From Atrichornis clamosus (Eukaryota; Chordata; Aves; Passeriformes; Menuridae), in NCBI GenBank assembly GCA_013400975.1, contig WBMZ01011729.1, forward strand, positions 62,001 to 126,000: DNA of 64,000 bases, in the 5' to 3' direction. The notes under the pieces are model-generated. The model was not told where the DNA came from. It was given only the letters and a program-made list of their open reading frames with translations, and did no database searches. Made by a program: the position numbers and the translations under genes. Positions 1 to 11,119 of the stretch are shown one piece after another. Position 1 is the stretch's first letter, and the number at the start of each line of letters is the position of its first letter.

Positions 1-2298
1 TGCTTCTACCGTTGCATTTTACCACAGGAAAATAATTCCTTATACAGGAACATTCAAATAAGATATTTTGAATTTTAATTCATACAAGGATTAGTAACTT
101 CAAGGCTTGTTTCTTCAAGTCATTGCTTTTATTTAGCCTAATGTTTTACTTTTATTAAAATGTATTTTTCAGCAATCATTAACAGTCCATCTCAGCTCCA
201 TTTTGCAGAAAGAAGCCATTTGTTGAACTATTATGGTGGGAGTGAATGGCAGTAAGTGCTTTAAAAATAAAAATATGAAGAAGGGGCTGAAGAATCCTTT
301 TTTAACAAAACAGTAACATTTCAATTTTGCCCCCTCACTTCCCACAGTAATTTTTAAGCACCTGCACCAGACAACAACCAGCAAACAATATTTTAATTAG
401 TTTCTCATATTACTGTCTATTACTCTATGCAAGAACACTGTTCAATATTCCCAATAAAGATATACAGTGAATACAGAGCTTTCTATAACTTTCTCCCCAG
501 TCTCTCAGTAACAGATTGTGTGAAATAAACACTATAGAGTTGCATTAGGTTGGTTTTTTAATTCAGTCTCTTTGCTCCAATCACAAGCTGGTTCAGTGAA
601 AAAGATGTTAAAACTCTGGGAATAATTTAATCAGTAAAATGCCAAACTTCTTTAACAGAGAAGAGGGAGGAAATACAGAGAGGAAAAGAAATGTTCCTGT
701 GCTGCCCTCCACCTTCTCCTCCTTTCCCCTCAATGAGCTCAATCCCAACACATGAATGGACTGAACCAAATGCAGTATGTATTCACTCCAGATGTTTTAA
801 GTAGCAGTTTTGGCTTCATGTGCTTTTCCAAAAAATGTAAATTAACATTTGAATTTCATGCAAGTCAGCCAATGGAATATGATCTCAGTCCTAAAAGGTT
901 TGTACTGATAGACCAACCAATTTCTGTCATTGCACCATCATAAAACTCTGTGAGCAAATTGCTACCAAAACAAACACACCTTTGAGCTGCTGAGAAGTCA
1001 GAACCTCTTTATACATCCTCCAAAATGACACAACAAATAAAAACTGAATTTTATTATTGTAAGCAACTTCTCTATTTCAGAATTCACCTTGCAGAATAAG
1101 AGATGAGAAACTTAAAACCAAGCCTGAAATACACAGTAACATCACATCACATCTCCAAATGCTTAAGGTCTACTCTTTAAGTGATATGCTTCTTTGCAGG
1201 ATCCCTCTTTCCTTTCTTATCTTCAGTAAAGATTTTGTGACAGCTCATATCCACTAGCCCTATATATAGCCACAAACATCTATTCTCAGCTGTGAGTCAC
1301 TGCTGAGAGGAGGTTATGAGAGTGAAGGGATAGTCCTGCCCTGTTCTTGTCTTTGCATGGGCTTTCCCTAAAGAGCCCTGACAGTTCTGTGGCTCCAGCA
1401 GTTTAGATCACAGTAACAAAGTCTGGAGTTACTATTTGCAGTTCAAATTTTATAATCTACAATCCTGACACATACCAATTCCAGTACAATTGGTACGTTT
1501 GAAGTAGTTCCTTCCAGGACTTCTCACACCCACACACCAAAAATCAATTTTCATTGTATTCCAAAAACTTTGCACCAGTTTACTTCAAGTGATAGCGCTG
1601 CCTAAGCTTTGTAATCGCAGAACACGGCAAGCAAAAATAAATGCCTCAAACAAGCTGCTTCCTTTACCAAAAATCAATGTTAACTATGGCTGGTTGCTTC
1701 ATCTGTGTTGCAACTCAGCCCAAGACTGAGAGACCTAAATAAGAAAAGACAGGAAAGATCATTAGCCCACAGGTAAAGGCAGATTCACTCTCCACTTGCT
1801 GTCCTTACAAGAGGAATTTACCAGTGTTGCACAAAAGTAAGAGCAGCTCAAAGTTCTGTCTGTACCATTCCACAAGTTGCAGCATTTCTAGCAAACCACA
1901 TTTTCTTCTGCCTTTCACATTATTAGACCAAAACAGGAACTCGTGCAATACCCATATTACTGAACTGAACAGCTTTCAAAATGCCACCAGGATGCACAGC
2001 AGCAAAAGAAATCAGACTACTTGCTTTCAATGAAGAGTGCCACCACCTCCCACAAGAGAATTTTAATTTTACCTCTTTAGAGTATGGTCTCCTTTTAAGA
2101 ACATAATAAATATCACATTACAAGTCCAGCTACATAAAGCATACTCAGCCATATAAATGACCTCAACTTGTGACTGGGACTGTAATTAATTTTTTTCTCT
2201 TCCAACGGTTTGAAAAATGTACCTAGTGTCAGGCTCCCTCTGTGTAGCCTCAGACATAAGTAGTGGAGCTCTTACTTTAATTAAACAATTTCCTAAGA
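1..2298. other. Background non-coding DNA, no gene seen
   Basis: This AT-rich, CpG-poor stretch has no open frame longer than about 70 codons and none that resembles a known protein. I recognised no transposable-element ends, RNA genes or long tandem arrays. A short pyrimidine-rich patch lies near 705-730. It may be intergenic or intronic. Confidence 0.6.
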
Positions 2299-2323
2299 TT
2301 TTTTTTTTTTTTTTTTTTTTTTT
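2299..2323. repeat. Poly-T run (25 nt)
   Basis: An uninterrupted run of 25 T reads as poly-A on the minus strand, so it could be the tail of a minus-strand retroposed copy extending to higher coordinates. No polyadenylation signal sits next to it, and the flanking 2324-2640 sequence holds no protein I recognise. A plain homopolymer is equally possible. Confidence 0.7.
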
Positions 2324-2916
2324 AAGTATTTACCACACCCTGCCATCTACTTGACATTGTGGTGAAAAGCAGCTTCACAGAGACTAGCAGGGTCTCCCCT
2401 CTTTCAGGCCAGCAGTTGGTGGCAGAGGCACACCTCTCCAACCTCACAATAAGATCCCATACTCAAGAAGGGAAAAACAAAAGCTTTCCATCGTAAGGCT
2501 TGCAATTTTTTCCATATACACTCTTCAGAAAGAGCTTGAAAATAGTTCCTCACATTCAATAGGGGCACAGTTTTTGTCCAAGAAGCTCTGCCAGTTAGGT
2601 GCTGCCACACACTGGCACACACTCGTACCTGTATGTTGCATCACCTCAGGGAAAGCACATACCCATAGAACCAAAGCAAAGGTATTTTTCAGTGTTTTTG
2701 TTTTATTTTTTTTTTTAATACTAGCTGCAACTTTATGAAGCTATTAAAGCAGCTATTTGCAGCTACTCAGTGACTGATTTAGCATGCTGTCAGTAAAGCA
2801 GCTCAGAGCTGGTAACTCAGAACAACCTTAGCCATTATTGTAGGTACAATAAGAAAGATCACACGTTTCTAGTCACAGAGAGGGAGTTAAATAATAACTT
2901 TTCACCATGTGTTAGT
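2324..2916. other. Non-coding stretch, nothing recognised
   Basis: This stretch lies between the poly-T run and the SINE. It contains a 72-codon minus-strand open frame (2404-2622) without recognisable motifs, which I consider chance, and a second T-rich run near 2700-2716. Confidence 0.5.
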
Positions 2917-3053
2917 AGCCTGATCTAGCTCAGTTGGTCAGAGCATGGTACTAGTAACATCAAGGTTGTGGATTCAATCCCTGTACAGGCCATTCGCTTA
3001 AGAGTTGGATATGGTGATCCTTGTGAGTCCCTTCCAACTCAATATTCTGTGAG
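2917..3053 (+). mobile_element. tRNA-Ile-derived SINE with CR1-like tail (TguSINE1-type)
   Basis: The head resembles a tRNA-Ile gene. A box-A-like TAGCTCAGTTGG lies at 2926-2937, an anticodon-arm region at about 2948-2962, and a box-B-like GGATTCAATCC at 2970-2980, followed by the CTGTACAGGCCA acceptor end. After a short linker the sequence becomes a CR1-like 3' end (about 3004-3053, containing CCCTTCCAACTC and ATTCTGTGAG). A tRNA-Ile head joined to a CR1-like tail is the architecture of the passerine SINE family TguSINE1, thought to be mobilised by CR1 machinery. Box B is altered from GGTTCGATCC and the anticodon position reads AGT rather than AAT, so this is a degraded retroposon and not a working tRNA gene. 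The family assignment is from memory. Confidence 0.8.
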
Positions 3054-3141
3054 TCCACTCTGCTCTAGGCAGGGGATTGCACCAGGTGGCCTATAGAGAT
3101 CCTTTTCAAGGCAACTAATTCTGTGATTCTATGGGGGAAAG
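3054..3141 (+). mobile_element. CR1 LINE 3' end fragment
   Basis: This is a short, 5'-truncated CR1 3' terminus in plus orientation. It contains a diverged form of the usual 'AGGGGATTGGACTAGATGACCT...GGTCCCTTCCAA' block and ends in ATTCTGTGATTCTATG. It lies directly downstream of the SINE tail in the same orientation, so two CR1-type 3' ends occur in tandem. Only the 3' untranslated end is present, with no coding part. Confidence 0.75.
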
Positions 3142-6100
3142 AGAAGCCAAATGTATAATTTGTTAATAAATTTTGTAACAAAAAATAATACATTTGCCAC
3201 ATGGGTACTACTAACCTGTGGGTGAGAAAGTTATTGTCTGCTTCTAAACTTTTCTGGCATGGTATCTTCCATAGGCTGAGGCTTTCAGGAACACAGTTTA
3301 GGTCTATATACACTGCAGCAACTGCAAGAGACACGTGAGAGATTTTAAATATAGCTGCTTCCACTGGAGTTTATTAGAAAGCTGCAGTGTTACCGAGTTC
3401 CGTGTGGACTACATCAGCTCATGTTGGATGACAGACTACAGCAATGAAAAGGAGCAAGGAGATCCCACCATCTGCCTGTGAAATCTAGTGTGCTTTTGTA
3501 GAGAGCAAATAGATTATATTTCTGTTTAAACATAGTCAGGTATTAATTTTCCATTTTAACTTTTTACAGCATAGCATGTCCCATCAGTTCTTCCACAGAA
3601 ACACACAAAGACTGATCGCTCTACACACAGAATTCTGGTTGCCAGATCTTCTGCCTACCAAGTTGCACAGTACTGCTGGATGTTTGTAGGTAAACCACTA
3701 AACTGGAAAAGAATTATAGCAAGAAGTTGTGGCAAGACAGAAAGCTTATAGTTCCAAGTCATTTCAGTGTTTTACGATGCAAGTCAATATATGTTTGCTC
3801 TCTCACACTATTTTTTTTTTCTATTTCCTGAACAGGGAAGACAAAAAAGAAAAAGAAAAAAACAACCCTTATTTCTTACTGCTTATTTGATCAAAATAAT
3901 ATTCTAGCAACAAAAAGCTCTCAAGATCTCAAAACCTGCTTTTTATTAATCAAACTTTGACAGGAAAAATAAGCAGTTTCTTGTTCATTTGTTCTTGATA
4001 CCATCAAAATGGAATTTCTCTTCCAGGATTTACCTTCCATCTGGAAGGTTCAGGTTTCAATGCAGGCTCCCTACATTGCCTTACATTACCTATTTTACTG
4101 CTATTGCACCTGAGCCAGCACAACTACGCTAAGATACGATGTCAAACATTGCATTGACAGCCTCAGCCCCTCTAATCCTGTTAGTTCTTGGTTCTCTACC
4201 AGCGCAAATCCAGTAGGGAGGGCAAGCATGGTCAGAATGTTGCCAAAGTTGCAAGCAATCACTACCCTCAAGCTTTACAAATCATAACAGATCAAGATCA
4301 ATAATCTTTTCCATATCATGTTTAGCATCTGGTGAGCCCTTCCACAGCTCTTCTTTTTCAGAAGAGGTGGAATGCTTTGTTGATGGAATTGTTACAGCAG
4401 TATGGGTGGTCCACTCAGTATTGCAAGTCAGCAATTTAGGAATTTTTAATTCACATTCCATTTGGGTGCTAAACAAGAAACTTCTCTAACTCAGCTTTAT
4501 AGCAATGACAAGAATAAGTCATTGACCTTCAGGATATCCTGCCAAGCACTCAAACCAACACCTTTGATACAGTAAAAATTACTTCAGAAATTCAAGTAGG
4601 ACACAAAAACTTGTCCTGACAGCAGAAGTTCAGTTTAGAGCATCTAACAAAATCTGTTCAGGGAAGTTTATTTCTTTGAAGATTTCTTTCCCTTTAAACA
4701 CAAGGCTTTCAGAAATATCTGACACTCCTATGACTCATGAAATACCGCAATGTCTAAAAAAAATAGGAAACATCACCCTCCTAAAAACTAAGCATATTAT
4801 GGAATTTATTAAAAGACCGAAGCAAACTGAGATTCCTGAATTACATGAGCATTTCAGATTCTTCTTTTGATAAGGCTGACATAGTATAGAGGAGTGTAAG
4901 TACAAAACATGTACGAGAAACATTTAGGTACATAAAAGTAGCATATTACTAGGTGAAAAAAAGAAATAAAGGACGGAGAAGAATCATGTTTAAAAAGAAG
5001 ACAAAGCTGAACTTCAGACACATTTAGGCACTACCTGCTGGGATATCTCAAGTACCAACAGAATCCTGCATAGCACTAAGACATTTAATTAGCTCTCTTC
5101 GAATCATTATAGTTCTGGAAAAGTAGAAGAAGTATTGAAACGACAATACTAGAAGAGACATAAATTACAGGTAGATTTTTCAACTCTGAGGTTTCCATTT
5201 GAAATTTCCCTCAGCACAGTCACTAAGCACTACAGAATATGACAGTATAAGATAGCCTGAACCCATTCCTTAGATTTGTGTCTGTCCAAGGCACTTATTA
5301 CAGAATTAATCCCACTCAGACATGCTCATTAATCAGATGCCCTACGTAAACAGCACCTGATCAGATACAGTGCTTGAACCACCCACACCGTGACTTCCAC
5401 AGGAGGCTCAGTCACAAAAAGTGATATAAGCAGAACAAAAGCTTATTTGGAAGAAAAGCAAAGAGCTGAACGAGACATCAGAGTCTTGCCACACCAATAT
5501 CCAGCTTATGTTACATTAGCAGGACTACCACGAAGGCAAAGCAGGGGAAAAAAATTAAACATTTCTACAGGGTAGGAAAACACTTGTCTAACAGCAAATT
5601 CAGCAAAAGCAAGTTCATCAGCCAATTTCAGTTGTCAATAATATAAAGCCACACTGTGTGGTCTAACCCCACAAACAGAGAATGAAAAATAATCCAGGGA
5701 GAGTGGACCTATGTTTTTGGCAAGAAAAATTACCTTTTCCTAAAGGTCCTGTGTTAGAGTTGCACTTCCCAAACTACCTCTACATTCAGAAATCAGATCA
5801 TATATTTAGAAACACATATATACTTTAATAATTAAAAAGTATCATATCACCATGGAAGAGATTTTACTAGTATTATAGGGTGGAGATTATTAGGGCAATT
5901 AATTACATGATGCTCCTGAGAGCAAAGAGATAAGACCTCAACCTGCTAACCCATACATTTATTGTGTAGAGTCATTTTTCAGCATCAGAACACACTCCAT
6001 CTGCAATATAACTCTACTGACAAAATTATTTTAGAAAAATTAATTGGCTGATAAGTGAGATGCTGCTTTAACCTCAACAAGAACCTTAGCTCCTTTTTTG

Positions 6101-8502
6101 TCCTTAGCTCCTGTCTTGCTATCTAAAAAATATTTTCTCAGGATCAAATTAACTCTTTAATAGCCACGGTTGGTTTGGGGGCTTTTTTTTTAGAGTAGGG
6201 CCAGCTCTTTGGCCAGCAGTAGCCTTTAATAATTGGCAAGGAAAAAAAAATTGTTAACAAGGTTCAGAGGTATGCATCTGCAGCATAAAACAAACTAAGA
6301 ACTATGGCCAAGAACCCTTGGCAGCAAAACTGCTGAGACTATTAATTATAACTTATGTTTTCATTGGCAGAAGCTACTAAAAAGTTAAAATATATGGTGC
6401 ACTTTGATATCATGGGGAGCACAGGGAATGATGCCAACTTCAACTCAGTCCAGTCTAAAATTATGTTTCAGAAGAAAGAAAAGCATTTACCCACAGATAA
6501 TGCAGGGGCTCCATTTAGTTTAAGAATGATCATTAAAAAATTCACTAGTATTACAAATTTAGGCTAGCCAAACTGGAAGGTTAATCTTAATTTCCATCAA
6601 TTCTCCTTTCAACTTTTAATATTTTTCAACGCTAAACCACTTCTAGTTTTTTAGCCAAAAGTATCAAAACCCAGTAGAAGACTGCTTCTACTTTTCTACT
6701 ACATAGTTTGAGACATACCGGAGGCCAGAGAAGACAATTATTGTTACTTGTGCATAATAAATACTCATTTTTAAAATGTAATTTGTTGAGTATTGCCATC
6801 CATCATTGTCATAACAGAGGTGTGTGTTGTGGCAGAGAAAGACTGAAAACAGACTTCAATAACACACATGACAGCAGCCATACCTTCAGATACCTTCTGC
6901 AAGAAATGCTTGTGTGCAGTATTACACAAACTGGCTACTGGATAAATGCCAGCAAAACTAAGAGAAGGTGTGTGGTGTGTGTGAGTTGGAAGAGTGGGAG
7001 GGAAATGGAAAAGAAGGTGAGATCTCCAACAGGGACAAAGAAACCATCCTGTCAGCTGCAAAAACCCAGTGCTAACCCCTCATATAAGTCTTTTTTCTAG
7101 AGATAGTTTGTTTTAAATCACTGGTCTTGCTAAAAAATTTCTTTCACCATCCATGCTTTCTCTTTTTAGACCATTTTTACCATTTTACTAATTAGAGGTC
7201 TTTAAAAACATACGATATCCTGACCCCAGGCCTTATGACTGTCATCATTTTCCTCATCAAAACTACAAAAAGAAAGCATTGGCTTCAGTAGTTTGTCTCC
7301 AATTATGTTTGAAGCCAACAAATATAGAATCTATGTCGTAGAAAAAAAGCATACTCTTCCAAATTTCACTTTTGGAATGTCAAATGTCAGTTCAACATTC
7401 AACCAGTACCATAAATTTTAGAAATGGTAGGCCAATTTTCTCCATCAGCACTATGCTCAGGGGCCATGAGCAACATTAACGGAATCAAAAGCAGAACTGA
7501 AACTGATGTACTGAGCAGACATTTGAGACATTAGTGTTCATGCATTAAGCCCAGAAAAGGCCAGTCCAACAAAATGTCTAAGTATTGGTCATACGGCTTA
7601 TTCTAGAAAATCCGAAAAATCCTGTCTGAAAGATGAGCAGTCTTGAATGAGCAGCTCTGTTGGTACAGAAGTCACCAGTACCCTTTCATCACTTTTTCCA
7701 AATGTTAATTTCTTCCACTATTAAAGAGAGTCGTTTCAGTCTGCAGTAGGATGGCTTTAGTTTCCAGTTGCTGCACCCTACCGTATCATTTTCTACTATG
7801 CACATGTACTTACTTTTCAGCTAATAAATCAACCTTTCGGTACCCTAAAAGCAACTGAATCAATCTCCTCAGGACTTCCACAGAATTGTCATGTCTATTT
7901 AGACTGACTCCACAGCACTGAAGGATGAAGCATCCCACCAGGCCTTGTACAAGCCAAGAAGAACATCTGTTCTCAGTTCTGTTCAGGGGCTTTAAGCAGA
8001 TCCTCACCAGCTAATGATTATCAGGATCAGACTCATTCCCTCATCATTACAGATCTAGCAAACTCTTGTTAAAGGTCACTGCCAGCCACTTTGCTGCTTC
8101 AACCACAACTGGTTGCAAGCTGATAATTACTTGGGGTGCTGTACTTCAGAAGATTCAGGAGCTTCAGAGGCTGTTTTCTAAACCTAGGAACTGTATATGA
8201 GAATTTTATGGTCCAATTCTCTTGGACAAGGAAAGTTTCCAGACTGCTAGGGAAGGGGGTATTTGGGAAAAGAGAAGCAGAAGGTGGTACTTCACCAAAG
8301 GAGCCTCTGGTCCAGTTAAAAAGCAAAGAATATACAAGCCACATCTGTGAGTTACCAAAAGGCTTCCATGGACCTGGACAGGGTTATGTAAAGCTCACTG
8401 TAGTCCAGAAGGTCACAGCACTGCTGTGCCAAACCAACAAACATGTGTCTAAACAGGGAGTTATGCAGTCCTGCTAACAGCAGTGTCTCATCACATGACG
8501 GT
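3142..8502. other. Non-coding background, no gene recognised
   Basis: This is AT-rich unique-looking sequence. Several open frames of 60-130 codons occur. The longest, 6708-7100 on the plus strand (130 codons), has no domain, signal peptide or family resemblance that I can see, and the opposite strand is open over the same bases (6771-7061), so both are probably chance. Short A-rich tracts lie near 3840-3865 and 6236-6250. No transposon ends were recognised. Confidence 0.55.
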
Positions 8503-8572
8503 ATTGGGGTTTTGGTGTTTTCTTGGCAGGTTGGGTTGGAGTATTTGGGGCAGGGGGTAGGAAGTTAGGTGG
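8503..8572 (+). other. G-rich patch with several G-runs
   Basis: The plus strand carries runs of GGGG, GGG, GGGG and GGGGG separated by T-rich spacers. Two of the spacers are short enough for a G-quadruplex and one is long (about 23 nt), so folding potential is weak. It stands out against the AT-rich surroundings but has no known role. Confidence 0.3.
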
Positions 8573-11006
8573 TTTTGAAATATTAGGGCAAAATGCTCCA
8601 TTTCCAAGTTACACCTACAAGCTGTCTGCACCAGCCTACCAAGTTTCTCATTTTTTCATTTCAAGAGAAAAATAGGAGGTTTCCAGCTACCACAGAATAT
8701 CCCTCTGTTCTCCCCTTTTCAAACACATTGAGCACTTCTGCTGTTTCTACTGCATTAGCAGTCCTACAGCTTTAACCACTGCTGCTTTCTTCACTTTTGG
8801 ATCAGTTAGAAAAGATTTTGCACAGAGCAATAACAGTGCTTTTCTCCAACAGTGCTTTCTTTCCTCAGCTTTTCTACCATGGGACTTCGTGGATATCTTG
8901 GGAGATAGCATACCGGATTCCCTTTGCTGCAACGTACTTGCCTTAATTTTTAGGCAAGTAAAATTCTCTTTCCAATGAAGAGGCCATCACATACATGGTT
9001 AGAATTTCAGCATAGAATCCATTATTCCTCTTTCCCCTCCTTTTGCAAAGTCACTCTCACACCACAGAGGAGAAAGCATAGCTGTAAACAGAAAAAGAGC
9101 AGAATCTACAAATGGCATCACTTAAATCTGTTTGCAAATACTGCTGCTGTCATAACAGTTCTTCCCTTCTTATTTTTCAGGATAAATGGACTCAAAGACT
9201 CAAAGAGGGCAAGAAGAAGTGAGATAATTGTATTAGCCCGAGTGAAGACTTTCCGAAATCCACACTTTCATCCCAAGATTCAGTAGTAATAGAACACCTC
9301 AGAATGAGTATACTGAGAAGACTACACTTGCTAAGGGCAGAGTACGCTACGTAGATAGAAGGAAGAAAATATAGTTAAAATGCTATTTTATTTAAAAGAA
9401 TGCATTCAAACATGTATCCTATTCCTTCTAGAGCATGATTCCAGGGAATTACTACAAATATGCTTGAGCTTCTCCAGTCTGGTGAATGAAACTGGCACTT
9501 TGGAATGGTCATGGGTGGCACATTAAGACGTGAGGCAGAACTACCAAAAGCCGGTCTGAAATTGGGTTGGGGGCAGCGGGGAGGGAATGTGTGTGCACAC
9601 ATGCACTTCTTGGTACTCTCAAGAACAAGACAGTAAGAACCTCCTGGCCACTGTAAGATATCCATTCGTCATCTTTAAGAGTCGATTCCTTGGGAGGAAT
9701 GCTTTGTTTATGTTGCAGATACAGGCAGAGTTTCAGAGGTTCCTCTGATTCCTGTAGCACATATAAAACAAAACACTTCGTCAATAATTTAGAGCTCTTT
9801 CATCCGCAGCATTGACATTTTAGTGCCAGTAGCTACTGATGAACAATGTGCATGCTAATACATCACACTCTGAATAACTGGGAGTAAACCAGCTATTCTT
9901 AAATGAGAAAATAATTAAGTTAATTATAAAGCATTCATCCATTTGAATCAGGATGTACTGCACTTGCACTAAGAGCTGAAAGTACACTTGCCCAAAGCAA
10001 TCTTTTCTACATTTTTGTTCTGACTTCAAATTTTTGACATTGCAGCTTTAAAGAGAGGCCTTAACAAAGAAACTATGCAGCAAAACTGACTTACATGGGG
10101 ATTTATGTGGTGATGAGACCACACTTGCTGGGTTTCCTTGAGTATTTGACAATAATTTTCCTCCCGCTCTGGGTTTGGCACTCATGGGGTCCCTGTGGTG
10201 GGTCCAAAGAAATGGTCTCACACTGAGACCTCTAGTAGTTTACAATGAAAAAACATCTTCAGCCTGGAGACTGTCCAAAGATAACTGCATAGCCAGTAAT
10301 ATTTTAGTTCCTTTATTCACTCTTGGAACTTCTGCGTTAGTCTTTGGCAAGGTGACATCATAGCTAATTTTGCAACATGCAGTCAAAAATTGCACTATTA
10401 AAAAAATTATGAACAATTCACAGGTTATGACTCTTGCACCCTGCAGACATAAAAACTCTTAGAAGTCACATTCCGGCGTTGAGGGCCAACCCTGACAACC
10501 AGACAAATGCTTAGACTGATGGTAGAAGAAATGGATACTTAATTCAAAGCTGAAGTCTAGTTACCTTTGTGAAATATGGACTGAACTCTGCAGAGTGGTT
10601 TGGTTTTTAATTTATTGGGCACACGCCTCATATTATACTATTATAAAGGTACAGTGTTACTATAGAAAGGACACCAAATGAACCCAAACTTGTCATGATA
10701 TCACCTGACACCATGTATTTGATTTCAACATCAAAATCAGTTAAAACATAATTTCCAAGGAGATTTTTTATTTAAATTTAATTGCTCTAATAAGATATGT
10801 GAGCTGAATACATAGCAGCCTTTACCAAGAAGGGAGTCAATTCCATCAGCCTTTCCATTTAATACAAGGCTGATATTTTGCTAAAGATCAACTCCTGCCT
10901 CATCAAGCACAGAAACAACACTGCTATCTGGTGGTAGTCTCTGGGCAATACACAATTTGGCAGCTTTGCACCACTTCAAAGTTCAAAAGTAGCATTTTAG
11001 TGAGGA
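8573..11006. other. Non-coding background, no gene recognised
   Basis: Open frames up to 103 codons occur (for example 8975-9286 plus, and 9375-9665 minus overlapping 9509-9784 minus), but frames overlap on the same strand and none resembles a protein family. No repeat ends were recognised. Confidence 0.5.
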
Positions 11007-11119
11007 CAAAAAAACCCCAAAACAAAACACCAAACCAAACTAAACAAACCAAAACAGAAAAACCCAAACCCCAACCCCACCAAAAACCACAACAAAACAC
11101 CTCAAACCAAACCGAAGCC
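11007..11119. repeat. C/A low-complexity tract
   Basis: About 113 bases are built almost entirely of A and C (motifs such as CAAAC, CCAAA and AACCCC), with very few G or T. The complementary strand is a T/G tract. It produces an artificial Lys/Gln/Pro/Thr-rich plus-strand open frame (10931-11188), which I reject as a gene. It could be a degraded simple repeat or an old retroposon tail. Confidence 0.75.

Noticed and set aside
2917..2992. A functional tRNA-Ile gene
   Set aside because: Box B and the anticodon position are altered and the sequence runs straight into a CR1-like tail, so it is a SINE head.
6708..7100. A 130-codon plus-strand protein gene
   Set aside because: No recognisable motif, and an opposing frame covers the same bases.
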